From Nocardioides speluncae (GTDB taxonomy: Bacteria > Actinomycetota > Actinomycetes > Propionibacteriales > Nocardioidaceae), in the NCBI RefSeq assembly GCF_003121585.1, contig NZ_QEOO01000007.1, positions 1 through 64,000 on the forward strand: a stretch of DNA of 64,000 nucleotides. Direction: 5' to 3'. A program made the position numbers and the translations under genes. This document shows positions 51,242 to 59,241 of this stretch, one piece after another (the first letter of the stretch is position 1; every line of letters begins with the position of its first letter). The notes under the pieces are model-generated. The model was not told where the DNA came from, ran no database searches, and saw only the letters and a program-made list of their open reading frames with translations.

Positions 51242-51634
51242 ATGAAGGTTGGGCCAGTCGTCAGGACCGCTGCACAGGCCGCCAAGATCGCCGTCAAGTA
51301 CGGCCCGCAGGCCAAGATCGCCTGGGACAACGGCGGCAAGCAGGCCGCCGCCCGGGCCACCAAGCGGGCCAAGACCCTCAACGCCCGGCGCCGTGCCTTC
51401 GCCCACGCGGCCGGTGTGGTCGAGGGGACGGTGCTGAAGATCGCGCCGTCCGGCTCCACGGTGTACGTCGTGTTCACCGGCGAGCGCCCGATCGCGGCGT
51501 ACCCGCCACAGGACCTGCCGTTCTCGGCGCTGCTGGAGCACGCCGACCTGTCCCGCCGGATGCCGGCGGTGCCCGCCGAGCCGTCGACGACTTCATTGAA
51601 GAAGCTGCCCCGGCCCGTACGCCGCAAGAAGTAG
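51242..51634 (+). CDS. Small basic hypothetical protein
   Basis: A 130-residue, lysine/arginine-rich protein (GKQAAARATKRAKTLNARRR, KKLPRPVRRKK at the end) with a central beta-rich segment (VYVVFTGERPIAAYPPQDLP). No family recognised. It is divergent from the gene at 51184 and convergent with the SGNH hydrolase, five bases away. Confidence 0.6.
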   Translation: MKVGPVVRTAAQAAKIAVKYGPQAKIAWDNGGKQAAARATKRAKTLNARRRAFAHAAGVVEGTVLKIAPSGSTVYVVFTGERPIAAYPPQDLPFSALLEHADLSRRMPAVPAEPSTTSLKKLPRPVRRKK

Positions 51635-51639
51635 GCCGG

Positions 51640-52509
51640 CTACCCCGCGCGATCCAGGGTGGTCAGCACCGCGTCGGCCAGTCCGGCCTCGCCGCGCGCG
51701 TTCGGGTGGAACGGCGAGGCCGGCGAGGTCGGGACCAGGCCCTCGATCCACTTCGTCCAGGGTGCCGCGCACAGGTCCTTGCCGATTCTCGGCGTGTAGG
51801 TGTCGACGTATGTCGCACCGGCGGCGGCCGCGCGGTCGCTCAGCATGGCGTTGAGCCGCTTGACGGTGTCGCGCAGGTAGCCGATGTCGGGGTCGGTGAT
51901 GGGGACCGCGGGCCAGCAGCCGCGACCGCTGTTCGGGACGATCGACGGGTAGCCGACCACCAGGATCTCAGCGGCCGGTGCCTTGTCTGCGACGGCCGAC
52001 AGGACCCGGTCGATCTTCGGCGCGGTGGCCGCGATCCGGTCGGCGAACACGTCCTTTCCGGCGCTCGCGAACTTGTCGCGGCACGGCGAGCCGATCGGGA
52101 ACAGGCTCACGCAACCGGTGAACGCGTCACTGATCGCGATGTCGTTGGCGCCGAGCCCGATCGTGACCAGGCGGGTGGCGGCGGTGGCCGCGTCGAGCTG
52201 CGGCGGTGCCACGCCGAGGCTGCCGTCGGTGGTCTGGGGTGCGAAGACGTGGTCGGTCTTGGCGCTGCTGCAGCCGACGTCGCGGAGGGTCAGCGGGGCC
52301 AGCTTTGGTGCGAGGACGTGCGGGTAGTTGCCGGTGGAGCGCAGGCAGCCGAACGGCTGCCCGGTGGGGAGGCCGGTGAATGCGCCGGCGACGTACGAGT
52401 CGCCGATCGCGACGTAGTTCGCGGTGTCGGTGTCGGCTGCGGCCGCCGGAGCGAGTGGCGAGAGTACGGCGCAGCCGAGGACCGCTGTGGCGAGGAGAAT
52501 GAGTCGCAT
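51640..52509 (-). CDS. Secreted SGNH/GDSL hydrolase
   Basis: A 289-residue exported esterase/lipase-like enzyme. A signal peptide (MRLILLATAVLGCAVLSPLA) precedes the SGNH blocks: block I AIGDSYVAG with the nucleophilic serine, block III GLGANDI, and block V SPFHPNARGE with the catalytic Asp/His. Six cysteines suggest disulphides. ATG 52509 has caggaggcgg upstream. Similar enzymes deacylate lipids or glycans; the substrate here is unknown. Confidence 0.88.
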   Translation of the reverse strand: MRLILLATAVLGCAVLSPLAPAAAADTDTANYVAIGDSYVAGAFTGLPTGQPFGCLRSTGNYPHVLAPKLAPLTLRDVGCSSAKTDHVFAPQTTDGSLGVAPPQLDAATAATRLVTIGLGANDIAISDAFTGCVSLFPIGSPCRDKFASAGKDVFADRIAATAPKIDRVLSAVADKAPAAEILVVGYPSIVPNSGRGCWPAVPITDPDIGYLRDTVKRLNAMLSDRAAAAGATYVDTYTPRIGKDLCAAPWTKWIEGLVPTSPASPFHPNARGEAGLADAVLTTLDRAG

Positions 52510-52632
52510 CGGCCGCCTCCTGAGAGACCTGAGCATTCCTGAGTGTTACCCAGGAATATGAGTCAAATTCACACAGTCGGCTAGGCGCGTGTGTGGACGG
52601 GTGCCGGACGCGCTGCGCCGTACGGTGGTGCC

Positions 52633-53859
52633 GTGAGGCTGGAGCTGGACGAGGGGGCGTCGATCGACCCCGAGCGCGCGGTCAACACGCTGGTCGAGGG
52701 CGACAACCTCGACGTGCTCCCGCTGCTGCCGACTGTGCTCGACCGCGGCGTGGACGTCATCTACATCGACCCGCCGTACAACACCGGCAACGACTTCGCC
52801 TACGTCGACGACTTCCGGGCGGCCGGCGGCAGGCGCCGTACTCGCCACGACGGCTGGCGGGAGATGATGCGGCCGCGGCTGGTGGCGGCGCGCGAGCTGA
52901 TGTCAGAGCGCGGCGCGATCTTCTGCTCGATCGACGACAACGAGGTCGCGACGCTGCGGCTGCTGCTGGACGAGGTGTTCGGCGAGGCCAACTTCGTCGC
53001 CCAGATTGTGGTCAACCTGAACCCGAAGGGCCGCCAGCTCGGGAGTTTCTTCGCGACCAGCCACGAGTACTTGCTGGTCTACGCGCGCGAGCTGCGGGCG
53101 TGTGCACTGGACGCGACCAGCTCGGACATCGTGCACGAGAGCGACTTCCCGCTGGTCGACCCCGACGGCCGTCGCTACCGGCACCTGCCGCTGCGCAACA
53201 CCAACAAGAAGTTCAACCCGCTCACCGCGCCGACCCTGCATTTCGCGATCTGGGGCAACCCGGAGACCGGCGAGGTCAGGACTCTTGCGTTTGAAGGTGC
53301 GGAGGAGGTCAAGCCGGTGTTCGGCGACGGCACGCCGGCGGTGTGGCGGTGGTCGGCGCCGCTGATCGACGCGCGGCCGGATGACCTTGTGTGCCGGGTG
53401 GTGCGCGGCCGGACCGGCGAGCGGGTCGACGTGTTCCAGAAGGACTGGCTGCACGCCGGGCGCCGCAAGAAGCTGAAGACGATCTGGCTGGCCGAGGAGG
53501 TCGGCTCCACCGACACCGCCGTCGCCGAGCTGAAGCAGCTGGTGGGCAAGGTCTTCGAGTCGCCCAAGCCGACCGGGCTGGTGCGCCGGATCCTCGGCAC
53601 GATGCCGGCCGACAGCGTGGTCCTCGACTTCTTCGCCGGCTCGGGTACAACGGGGCACGCGGTCGCCCTGGTGAACGCGGTCGATGACGGCGTACGCACC
53701 TGTGTCTCGGTGAACTCCGCCGAGCCAACCCGCACCGGCTCCGACGCTCAGCTCGCCGGCCTGGCGACGGTCTCGGCGATCACCGAGGCCCGCCTGGCCG
53801 CGGTCGCACGGACCGTCGGCGGCGGCCTGCGGGTGCTCCGACTGTCGACGGTCGAGTAG
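52633..53859 (+). CDS. Orphan DNA methyltransferase (adenine type, beta class)
   Basis: A 408-residue enzyme that should methylate the exocyclic amine of adenine (or cytosine). The catalytic motif DPPYNTGND comes before the AdoMet-binding motif DFFAGSGTT, the order of beta-class and type III Mod enzymes. The central part (HDGWREMMRPRLVAARELMS, IFCSIDDNE) matches this group. Start is GTG 52633. There is no restriction enzyme or recognition subunit beside it, so it may act as an orphan methylase; an RHH-RAMA protein that could read such marks is at 24368. Confidence 0.87.
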   Translation: MRLELDEGASIDPERAVNTLVEGDNLDVLPLLPTVLDRGVDVIYIDPPYNTGNDFAYVDDFRAAGGRRRTRHDGWREMMRPRLVAARELMSERGAIFCSIDDNEVATLRLLLDEVFGEANFVAQIVVNLNPKGRQLGSFFATSHEYLLVYARELRACALDATSSDIVHESDFPLVDPDGRRYRHLPLRNTNKKFNPLTAPTLHFAIWGNPETGEVRTLAFEGAEEVKPVFGDGTPAVWRWSAPLIDARPDDLVCRVVRGRTGERVDVFQKDWLHAGRRKKLKTIWLAEEVGSTDTAVAELKQLVGKVFESPKPTGLVRRILGTMPADSVVLDFFAGSGTTGHAVALVNAVDDGVRTCVSVNSAEPTRTGSDAQLAGLATVSAITEARLAAVARTVGGGLRVLRLSTVE

Positions 53860-53868
53860 CCGTCGTAC

Positions 53869-55272
53869 TCAGACTCCGGCGGCCTTCTCCAGCGCGTCGA
53901 GCTCGCCGTCGAGGTAGGTGAGCAGCCGCTGCAGGTGCGGGACGGTACGGCGGCAGCCGGTGAGGCCGAAGCAGAGGTCGTCGGCGTACGAGACGCAGGT
54001 GATGTTGAGCGCGACGCCGTGGGTGGGGATCGACAGCGGGTACATGCCGTCGAGGCGGGCGCCGTTGAAGTACTGCGTGTTCTTCGGCCCGGGCACGTTG
54101 GAGATGATCAGGTTGAACGGCGGGCGTAGCGAGCCGCGGGCGCCGAGGATCGGCAGCAGGATCGCCGGTGACATGCCGATCGCGCTCATCGCGACGATCT
54201 GGGTCGGCGTCATCGTGGCCAGCGCCTCCTTGCCGGAGCGCATCGAGTCGCTGATCGAGGTGAGCCGGGCGGCCGGGTCCTCGAGGTGGGTGCCGAGCTG
54301 GGCGATCACCATGCCGACCGCGTTGCCGCCGTCGGCCGACGGCAGGTGCGACTCCTTGGCCTTCAGGCCGATCGGCACCATTGCGACCAGCGGCTCGTCC
54401 GGCAGCTCGTTGAGCTCGAGCAGGTAGCGCCGGATGGCGCCGCCGGACATCGCGAGCACGACGTCGTTCAGGGTGGTGTCGCTGGCCCTGCCGATGGCCT
54501 TGAGTCGCTCGATCGGCCAGTCCTGGGCGGCGAATCGGCGGGCGCCGGTGATGTTCTGGTTGAGGATCGTGCGCGGCGGGTTGAAGGCGATCGGCGCGGC
54601 CTCGTTGCGGGCGGCGCGCCGTACCGTCTTGATGAAGGCGCCGGGCATGCCGGCGGCCTCGGCGCTGATACCGATCGCGGTCCGCAGGGCGTTGGTGGTG
54701 ACCTCGACCAGGTTGCGGTCGGCGCTCTCGTCGGCTGGCTTGGCGCGCTTGGGCCGGGCCGCCCACGGCGGCAGCATGTCGCGCTCGTCGGGGTCGTCGG
54801 AGAGCACCCTCTGCAGCAGCCGCATCGCGGAGACGCCGTCGACCAGCGCGTGGTGCATCTTGGTGTAGATCGCCACCCGGCCGTCGCGCAGCCCCTCGAT
54901 GACGTGTGCCTCCCAGAGCGGCCTCTCGTGGGCCAGGCGGGTGCCGTGCAGGCGGGAGCAGAGGTCGAGCAGCTCGCGGATCCGGCCCGGCTTGGGCAGC
55001 GCGCTGTGCCGCAGGTGGTGCTCGATGTCGAACTGCTCGTCGGGGACCCAGGTGTACTGGCCGGCGGTGGCGAGGGAGCGGTGCGGGCGCCGGAGGAACA
55101 GCGGCGCCAGGTCGGTGCTGTCGGAGCGCATCTGCTCGTACAGGTCGCGAGCGTAGGTCCGGCCGGCGTCCTCCGGTTTCCGGTAGAGCTGGAGCGATCC
55201 GACGTGCATCGGCATGGTGCGGCTCTCCGCGAGCAGGAAGCCGGTGGCGGTCGGGTCAATCGGGAGGGCCAT
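53869..55272 (-). CDS. Wax ester synthase / diacylglycerol acyltransferase (WS/DGAT)
   Basis: A 467-residue enzyme that makes triacylglycerol or wax esters from acyl-CoA for carbon storage. The active-site HHxxxDG motif is in MHHALVDGVSAMRL near residue 145, and the N-terminal PLWEAHVIEGL and the C-terminal NLIISNVPGP segment match the family. ATG 55272 is chosen on the MALPID start. It is convergent with the methyltransferase gene (9 bp apart). Confidence 0.92.
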   Translation of the reverse strand: MALPIDPTATGFLLAESRTMPMHVGSLQLYRKPEDAGRTYARDLYEQMRSDSTDLAPLFLRRPHRSLATAGQYTWVPDEQFDIEHHLRHSALPKPGRIRELLDLCSRLHGTRLAHERPLWEAHVIEGLRDGRVAIYTKMHHALVDGVSAMRLLQRVLSDDPDERDMLPPWAARPKRAKPADESADRNLVEVTTNALRTAIGISAEAAGMPGAFIKTVRRAARNEAAPIAFNPPRTILNQNITGARRFAAQDWPIERLKAIGRASDTTLNDVVLAMSGGAIRRYLLELNELPDEPLVAMVPIGLKAKESHLPSADGGNAVGMVIAQLGTHLEDPAARLTSISDSMRSGKEALATMTPTQIVAMSAIGMSPAILLPILGARGSLRPPFNLIISNVPGPKNTQYFNGARLDGMYPLSIPTHGVALNITCVSYADDLCFGLTGCRRTVPHLQRLLTYLDGELDALEKAAGV

Positions 55273-55488
55273 GTGTGCTCCTTGAACGCGTCGACCGTGG
55301 GCGGGTCGGTACCGACCATACTCACGCACTCGGGTCGAACGGCCCACCAGTCGTCCACAGTTTTGCCACCCCCCGATCTCTCCACAGGTACGACGTCGCC
55401 CACCACCGTCCGTCGGCGTTCCTCCCTAACGTCTCTCGTATGCCGGGAACGGCCCGGCGCTTCCATCCAGAGATCACGGGGGACACCC

Positions 55489-55833
55489 ATGAAGAGGTAC
55501 CTGTCAGCAGTCGCAGCAGCCGTCGCGGCGTTCACGCTCGGCGGTCTGGGGACGGCGTTCGCGCTGCCGTCGTCGGCCGACGAGCCGTGGACGCCGCCGG
55601 CCGACACCATCGTCAAGGTCACCGGCGACAAGGCCAACGGCTTCACCATCCACTACTACGACGGCAGCCAGATCTCGCCGCCGACCGACTCCGAGGCGTT
55701 CGCCGAGTGTCTGGAGTACGACCGGTACGTCGACCGCGTGCGCTGCAACACCGAGGTCCGGACGTGGTACCGCGACCTCGGCCAAATGAAGCGCGCCATC
55801 AACTGGGCCCGCTACGACGAGCGCCACGCCTGA
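55489..55833 (+). CDS. Small secreted protein of unknown function
   Basis: A 114-residue protein with a signal peptide (MKRYLSAVAAAVAAFTLGG, likely cleavage after AFA) and a mature domain with a cysteine pair (ECLEYDRYVDRVRCN) that may form a disulphide. No family is recognised. The ATG is preceded by gggga. Its 216-bp upstream gap has no other gene and separates it from the divergent WS/DGAT gene. Confidence 0.65.
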   Translation: MKRYLSAVAAAVAAFTLGGLGTAFALPSSADEPWTPPADTIVKVTGDKANGFTIHYYDGSQISPPTDSEAFAECLEYDRYVDRVRCNTEVRTWYRDLGQMKRAINWARYDERHA

Positions 55834-55912
55834 TCCGCTCGCCACGATCGAGCCAGAGCCCATCGGGTGGGCTCTGGCGCGGTCAAACCTCCTGGCGCGC
55901 CACGCGCATCAG

Positions 55913-55930
55913 AGTATGATCTCAGTATGA
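55913..55930 (+). promoter_or_regulatory. Promoter over the toxin-antitoxin start
   Basis: AGTATGA is directly repeated at 55913-55919 and 55924-55930. TATGAT (55915-55920) is a good -10 element seven bases before the antitoxin ATG, predicting a leaderless transcript. The direct repeats could also be antitoxin-binding half-sites overlapping the promoter. Confidence 0.6.
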
Positions 55931-56151
55931 GCAAGAAGGTGAGGAAGACCTTGACGCTCGATCCCGATGTGGTCGAGGAGTTCGGTGACGACCCGAGCGC
56001 CTTGTCGGCCACGGTGAATTCGATCCTCCGCGTCGAGTTGGAGCGGCGGCAGCGGCGCAGAGCGCTCGTCGCGTTCGTGGACGAGTTGGATGCCAAGTTC
56101 GGACCGCCTGACCCGGAGCTGGTGGAGCACTTCCGCCGGCTGTTGACATGA
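55927..56151 (+). CDS. CcdA-like antitoxin
   Basis: A 74-residue protein with an N-terminal ribbon-helix-helix DNA-binding segment (KKVRKTLTLDPDVVEEFGDD) and an acidic C-terminal region (LVAFVDELDAKFGPPDPELV) suited to wrapping a toxin. It would repress its own promoter and neutralise the PIN toxin encoded by the next gene, which it overlaps by four bases (ATGA). ATG 55927 is used with a leaderless promoter. Confidence 0.82.
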   Translation: MSKKVRKTLTLDPDVVEEFGDDPSALSATVNSILRVELERRQRRRALVAFVDELDAKFGPPDPELVEHFRRLLT

Positions 56152-56561
56152 TCGCGCTTGTTCTCGACTCCGAGGCATTCTCGTCGCTCGCGCGGTCGCG
56201 GTCTGGCAGTCGGTCCGCCGATGTCCATGCCGCGCTGCGCGCAGCCATCCACGCCGGCAGCGACGTCTTAGTACCGGCCGCTGTGCTCGCCGAGCAGTAC
56301 CGCGGCGGTCGGCACGACCAGGTCGTTGACTCCTGTCTGAGTGAGCACTCCGGGATCGAAGTCGTTGACACCACGCGGCAGCTCGCCCGCCGGATCGGAA
56401 ATCTCCTTGCCAGGGCCGGCCGTGGCTCGCGAGACCACGTGGATGCAACCGTTGTCGCGGTGGCGGTCGCTGCGGGCGGCGCGGTCATCATGACTGGCGA
56501 CAGTGACGACATCGGTGTGCTCGCCGCGGGCCTGGTGGGCATCACCATCTACGCCATCTGA
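56148..56561 (+). CDS. vapC: PIN-domain toxin (VapC family)
   Basis: A 137-residue predicted ribonuclease toxin. The acidic PIN residues are visible: Asp7 (LVLDSEAF), Glu49 (LAEQY), Asp96/Asp99 (RDHVDATVVA) and Asp118 (TGDSDDI). It is translationally coupled to the CcdA-like antitoxin, a family more often paired with CcdB but also found with PIN toxins in actinobacteria. A short hairpin (AGCCTG/CAGGCT, 56566-56584) follows. Confidence 0.87.
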   Translation: MIALVLDSEAFSSLARSRSGSRSADVHAALRAAIHAGSDVLVPAAVLAEQYRGGRHDQVVDSCLSEHSGIEVVDTTRQLARRIGNLLARAGRGSRDHVDATVVAVAVAAGGAVIMTGDSDDIGVLAAGLVGITIYAI

Positions 56562-56601
56562 CCGGAGCCTGCGAAGTACAGGCTCTGGCAGGATCGGGGG
56601 C

Positions 56602-57723
56602 ATGGTGCAGGTGCGGCACGAGGTCGGTCCGAGGTGGGTGCTGCACGTCGACCTGGACCAGTTCATCGCCGCGGTCGAGGTGCTGCGGCGACCCGAGCTC
56701 GAGGGCTTGCCGGTGGTGGTGGGAGGGCGGGGGGATCCCACCGAGCGGGGTGTGGTGTCTACGGCGTCGTACGCCGCGCGTGAGTATGGCGTGGGCTCGG
56801 GGATGCCGCTGCGGGTGGCGCTGCGCAAGATCCCCGACGCGATCTTCCTGCCGGTCGACGGGCCGGCGTACGACGCGGCGTCCGCGGAGGTGATGGCAAC
56901 GCTGCGCTCGCTCACCTGGGGCGGGGTGCCGGTGCTGCTGGAGGTGCTCGGCTGGGACGAGGCGTTCCTCGGCCCGGGCGCGGACCACGGCGAGCTCGGC
57001 GACGCGGCCGAGTTCGCGGAGGTGGTGCGGGCCGAGGTGCTGGAGGCGACCCGGCTGCACTGCTCGGTCGGCATCGGCGACAACAAGCTGCGCGCCAAGA
57101 TCGCCACCGAGTTCGGCAAGCCGCGTGGCAGCTACCAGCTGACCAAAGACAACTGGACCGAGGTGATGGGCGAGCGGCCGACGAACGCGCTGTGGGGGAT
57201 CGGCAACAAGACCGCCAAGAAGTTGACCGCGCTCGGCATCGACACGGTCACCCAGCTCGGCCGTGCCGACGTCGACATCCTGGCGGCCGAGCTCGGACCG
57301 ACGATCGGCCCGTGGCTGGGCCGGCTCGGCCGCGGTGTCGCCAGCGCCACGGTCGACCCGACGCCGTGGGTGCCCCGCGCCCACGGCCGCGAGCAGACCT
57401 TCCAGGAGGACCTGACCGACTGGGCCGACGTGGAGCAGGCGGTGCGCGACCTGACCACGCGCGTCCGCGAGGACATCCTGCGCGAAGGCCGGCCGGCGGT
57501 CCGGGTCGGGATCAAGGTGCGGTTCAAGCCGTTCTTCACCGTCACCCGCAGCCTCACCCTGCCCGGCGAGTCCACCGACGAGCAGGAGCTCGCCGACGCG
57601 GCCGTGTCTCTGCTCGACCGCGTCGAGAAGGACCGCCCGGTGTGCCTGCTCGGCGTACGACTGGAAATGGCGGAGGTGGGAGGGGGAGGGGGCCCCAGAG
57701 CGGCCAGCACCACCACCGGCTGA
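56602..57723 (+). CDS. dinB: Y-family DNA polymerase IV (DinB2-like)
   Basis: A 373-residue lesion-bypass polymerase. The catalytic acids are Asp17 (VDLDQFIAAVE) and the Asp119-Glu120 pair in GWDEAFLG, followed by the helix-hairpin-helix thumb (LWGIGNKTAKKLTALGI) and the little finger (RAHGREQTFQEDL). The position corresponding to the aromatic steric gate is isoleucine (Ile22), which fits the DinB2 group that tolerates ribonucleotides. The motif is GWDEAF instead of the usual SxDEA. ATG 56602 is the chosen start. No LexA box is visible in the short gap upstream. Confidence 0.9.
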   Translation: MVQVRHEVGPRWVLHVDLDQFIAAVEVLRRPELEGLPVVVGGRGDPTERGVVSTASYAAREYGVGSGMPLRVALRKIPDAIFLPVDGPAYDAASAEVMATLRSLTWGGVPVLLEVLGWDEAFLGPGADHGELGDAAEFAEVVRAEVLEATRLHCSVGIGDNKLRAKIATEFGKPRGSYQLTKDNWTEVMGERPTNALWGIGNKTAKKLTALGIDTVTQLGRADVDILAAELGPTIGPWLGRLGRGVASATVDPTPWVPRAHGREQTFQEDLTDWADVEQAVRDLTTRVREDILREGRPAVRVGIKVRFKPFFTVTRSLTLPGESTDEQELADAAVSLLDRVEKDRPVCLLGVRLEMAEVGGGGGPRAASTTTG

Positions 57724-57746
57724 CTGTTGGCCCGCATACTGGCCGA

Positions 57747-58118
57747 GTGCCGCTCTCTCTGCATCACGTGGTCATCGATGCCCACGACCTGCCCAGGCTG
57801 GCCCGCTTCTGGTCGGCCGTGCTCGACTGGCCGATTCTGTCCGAGCGGGAGCGAGAGATCGTGATCGGCCCGGACGAGACCTCGCCGGTCGGGATCTGCT
57901 TCATGCCGTCGCCGGACCAGAAGAGGACCAAGAACCGGATCCACCTCGACCTCACGACGGGCGCACATGACCGCGAGGAGGAGATTCAACGGATCCTCGG
58001 GCTCGGTGCGACCCGAGTCGATATCGGGCAGACCGGTGAGGAGTCGTGGCTGGTCCTTGCTGACCCCGAGGGCAACGAGTTCTGCGTCGTCCGGCCCAAG
58101 CAGACGCTGATCAGCTGA
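57747..58118 (+). CDS. VOC-superfamily (glyoxalase-like) protein
   Basis: A 123-residue protein with the vicinal oxygen chelate fold: LHHVVIDAHDLPRLARFWSA, then NRIHLDLTT and LVLADPEGNEFCVV. Such proteins are enzymes or resistance factors binding a metal; no substrate can be assigned. GTG 57747 follows dinB by 23 bp. Its end overlaps the convergent YbdK-type ligase by eight bases. Confidence 0.85.
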   Translation: MPLSLHHVVIDAHDLPRLARFWSAVLDWPILSEREREIVIGPDETSPVGICFMPSPDQKRTKNRIHLDLTTGAHDREEEIQRILGLGATRVDIGQTGEESWLVLADPEGNEFCVVRPKQTLIS

Positions 58119-59241
58119 GGTCGGCCCGCAGCTCCCGGACGACGGAGTCGACGACGGCGACCAGGTCGCCGCCTGTGGCGGCGGCAACGGCGCGCTGGCG
58201 CTGGTACGACGCACCGTCGCGGGGGATGTCGGCGACGGCGCGGAGCTCGTCCTCGCAGTTGAGCTTGCGGGCGATGGGGGTGAGCCGTTCGAGGAGGTCG
58301 TCGAGGTCCTCGGTGACCAGCCGCTCCCGAGACGAAGCGTCCAGGATGATCACGGCGTCGAGGCCGTAGCGGGCGGCCCGCCACTTGTTCTCCTGGACGT
58401 GCCACGGCGGCATCGTGGGCAGCGGCTCGCCAGAAGCCAGCCGGTTGTCGAGGTCCACGACGAGGCAGTGCATCAGCGCGACGAGCGGGGCCAGCTCGCG
58501 GAGGGTGGAGACGCCGTCGCAGACCCGGTTCTCCAGGGTGCCGAGGTGCGGCGCGGGGCGGACATCCCAGCGGATCTCCGACAGCTCGTCGATGACGCCG
58601 GTGGTCAGCTGGTCGTTCACGAACGACTCGAACTCCGACCACATCTCGAACTGGAACGGCAGCCCGGCGGTCGGCAGCTGCTGGAACATCAGCGCCCGGT
58701 TGGACGCGTAGCCGGTGTCGGTCCCTGCCCACACCGGCGAGGACGCCGACAGCGCCTGCAGGTGCGGGTAGTGGTTCAGCAGCGACGACAGGATCGGCAT
58801 CACCCGGTCCCGCTCCGGCAGCCCGACGTGGACGTGCACCCCCCAGATCAGCATCTGCCGGCCCCACCACTGGGTGCGGTTGATCAGCTCCTCGTAGCGA
58901 TGGCCGGGGGTCAGCTGCTGCTCCGACCACGCGGCGAACGGGTGGGCGCCGGCGCCGTACAGGTCGACCCCGAGCTCGTCAGCAGCCGGTACGACGACCG
59001 ACAGGCTCTCGCGGAGATCGTCCATCGCCGACCCGACGTCGTCACAGACGCCGGTCACCACCTCGACGGTGTTGCGGAGCAGCTCCTTGTGCACCTTCGC
59101 CGGCTCCTCCAGCTGCGGATGGCAGGCGGCGAACAGCTCGGCGGCGGAGTTGACGAGATCCCGAGTTTGCTTGTCCACGAGCGCGAACTCCCACTCCACG
59201 CCCAGGGTCGGTCGCGGCGAGCTCCGGAACTCGATCTCCAT
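58111..59241 (-). CDS. Carboxylate-amine ligase (YbdK / glutamate-cysteine ligase 2 family)
   Basis: A 376-residue ATP-dependent ligase of the GCS2/YbdK family. Recognisable parts are the N-terminal LGVEWEFALVD, the Gly/His-rich GVHVHVGLPERD and the RPAPHLGTLENRVCDG segment, which hold the ATP and metal sites. In actinobacteria relatives make gamma-glutamylcysteine or act on other carboxylates; mycothiol-producing organisms use MshC for thiol synthesis, so the substrate is uncertain. Its first 200 bases are also covered by the 3' end of the M1 peptidase gene in another frame on the same strand. Confidence 0.88.
   Translation of the reverse strand: MEIEFRSSPRPTLGVEWEFALVDKQTRDLVNSAAELFAACHPQLEEPAKVHKELLRNTVEVVTGVCDDVGSAMDDLRESLSVVVPAADELGVDLYGAGAHPFAAWSEQQLTPGHRYEELINRTQWWGRQMLIWGVHVHVGLPERDRVMPILSSLLNHYPHLQALSASSPVWAGTDTGYASNRALMFQQLPTAGLPFQFEMWSEFESFVNDQLTTGVIDELSEIRWDVRPAPHLGTLENRVCDGVSTLRELAPLVALMHCLVVDLDNRLASGEPLPTMPPWHVQENKWRAARYGLDAVIILDASSRERLVTEDLDDLLERLTPIARKLNCEDELRAVADIPRDGASYQRQRAVAAATGGDLVAVVDSVVRELRADLS

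Noticed and set aside
54286-55488. Upstream part of the long frame that contains the small secreted protein
   Set aside because: It is opposite the WS/DGAT gene and has shadow composition; only the part from ATG 55489, with a signal peptide, is credible.
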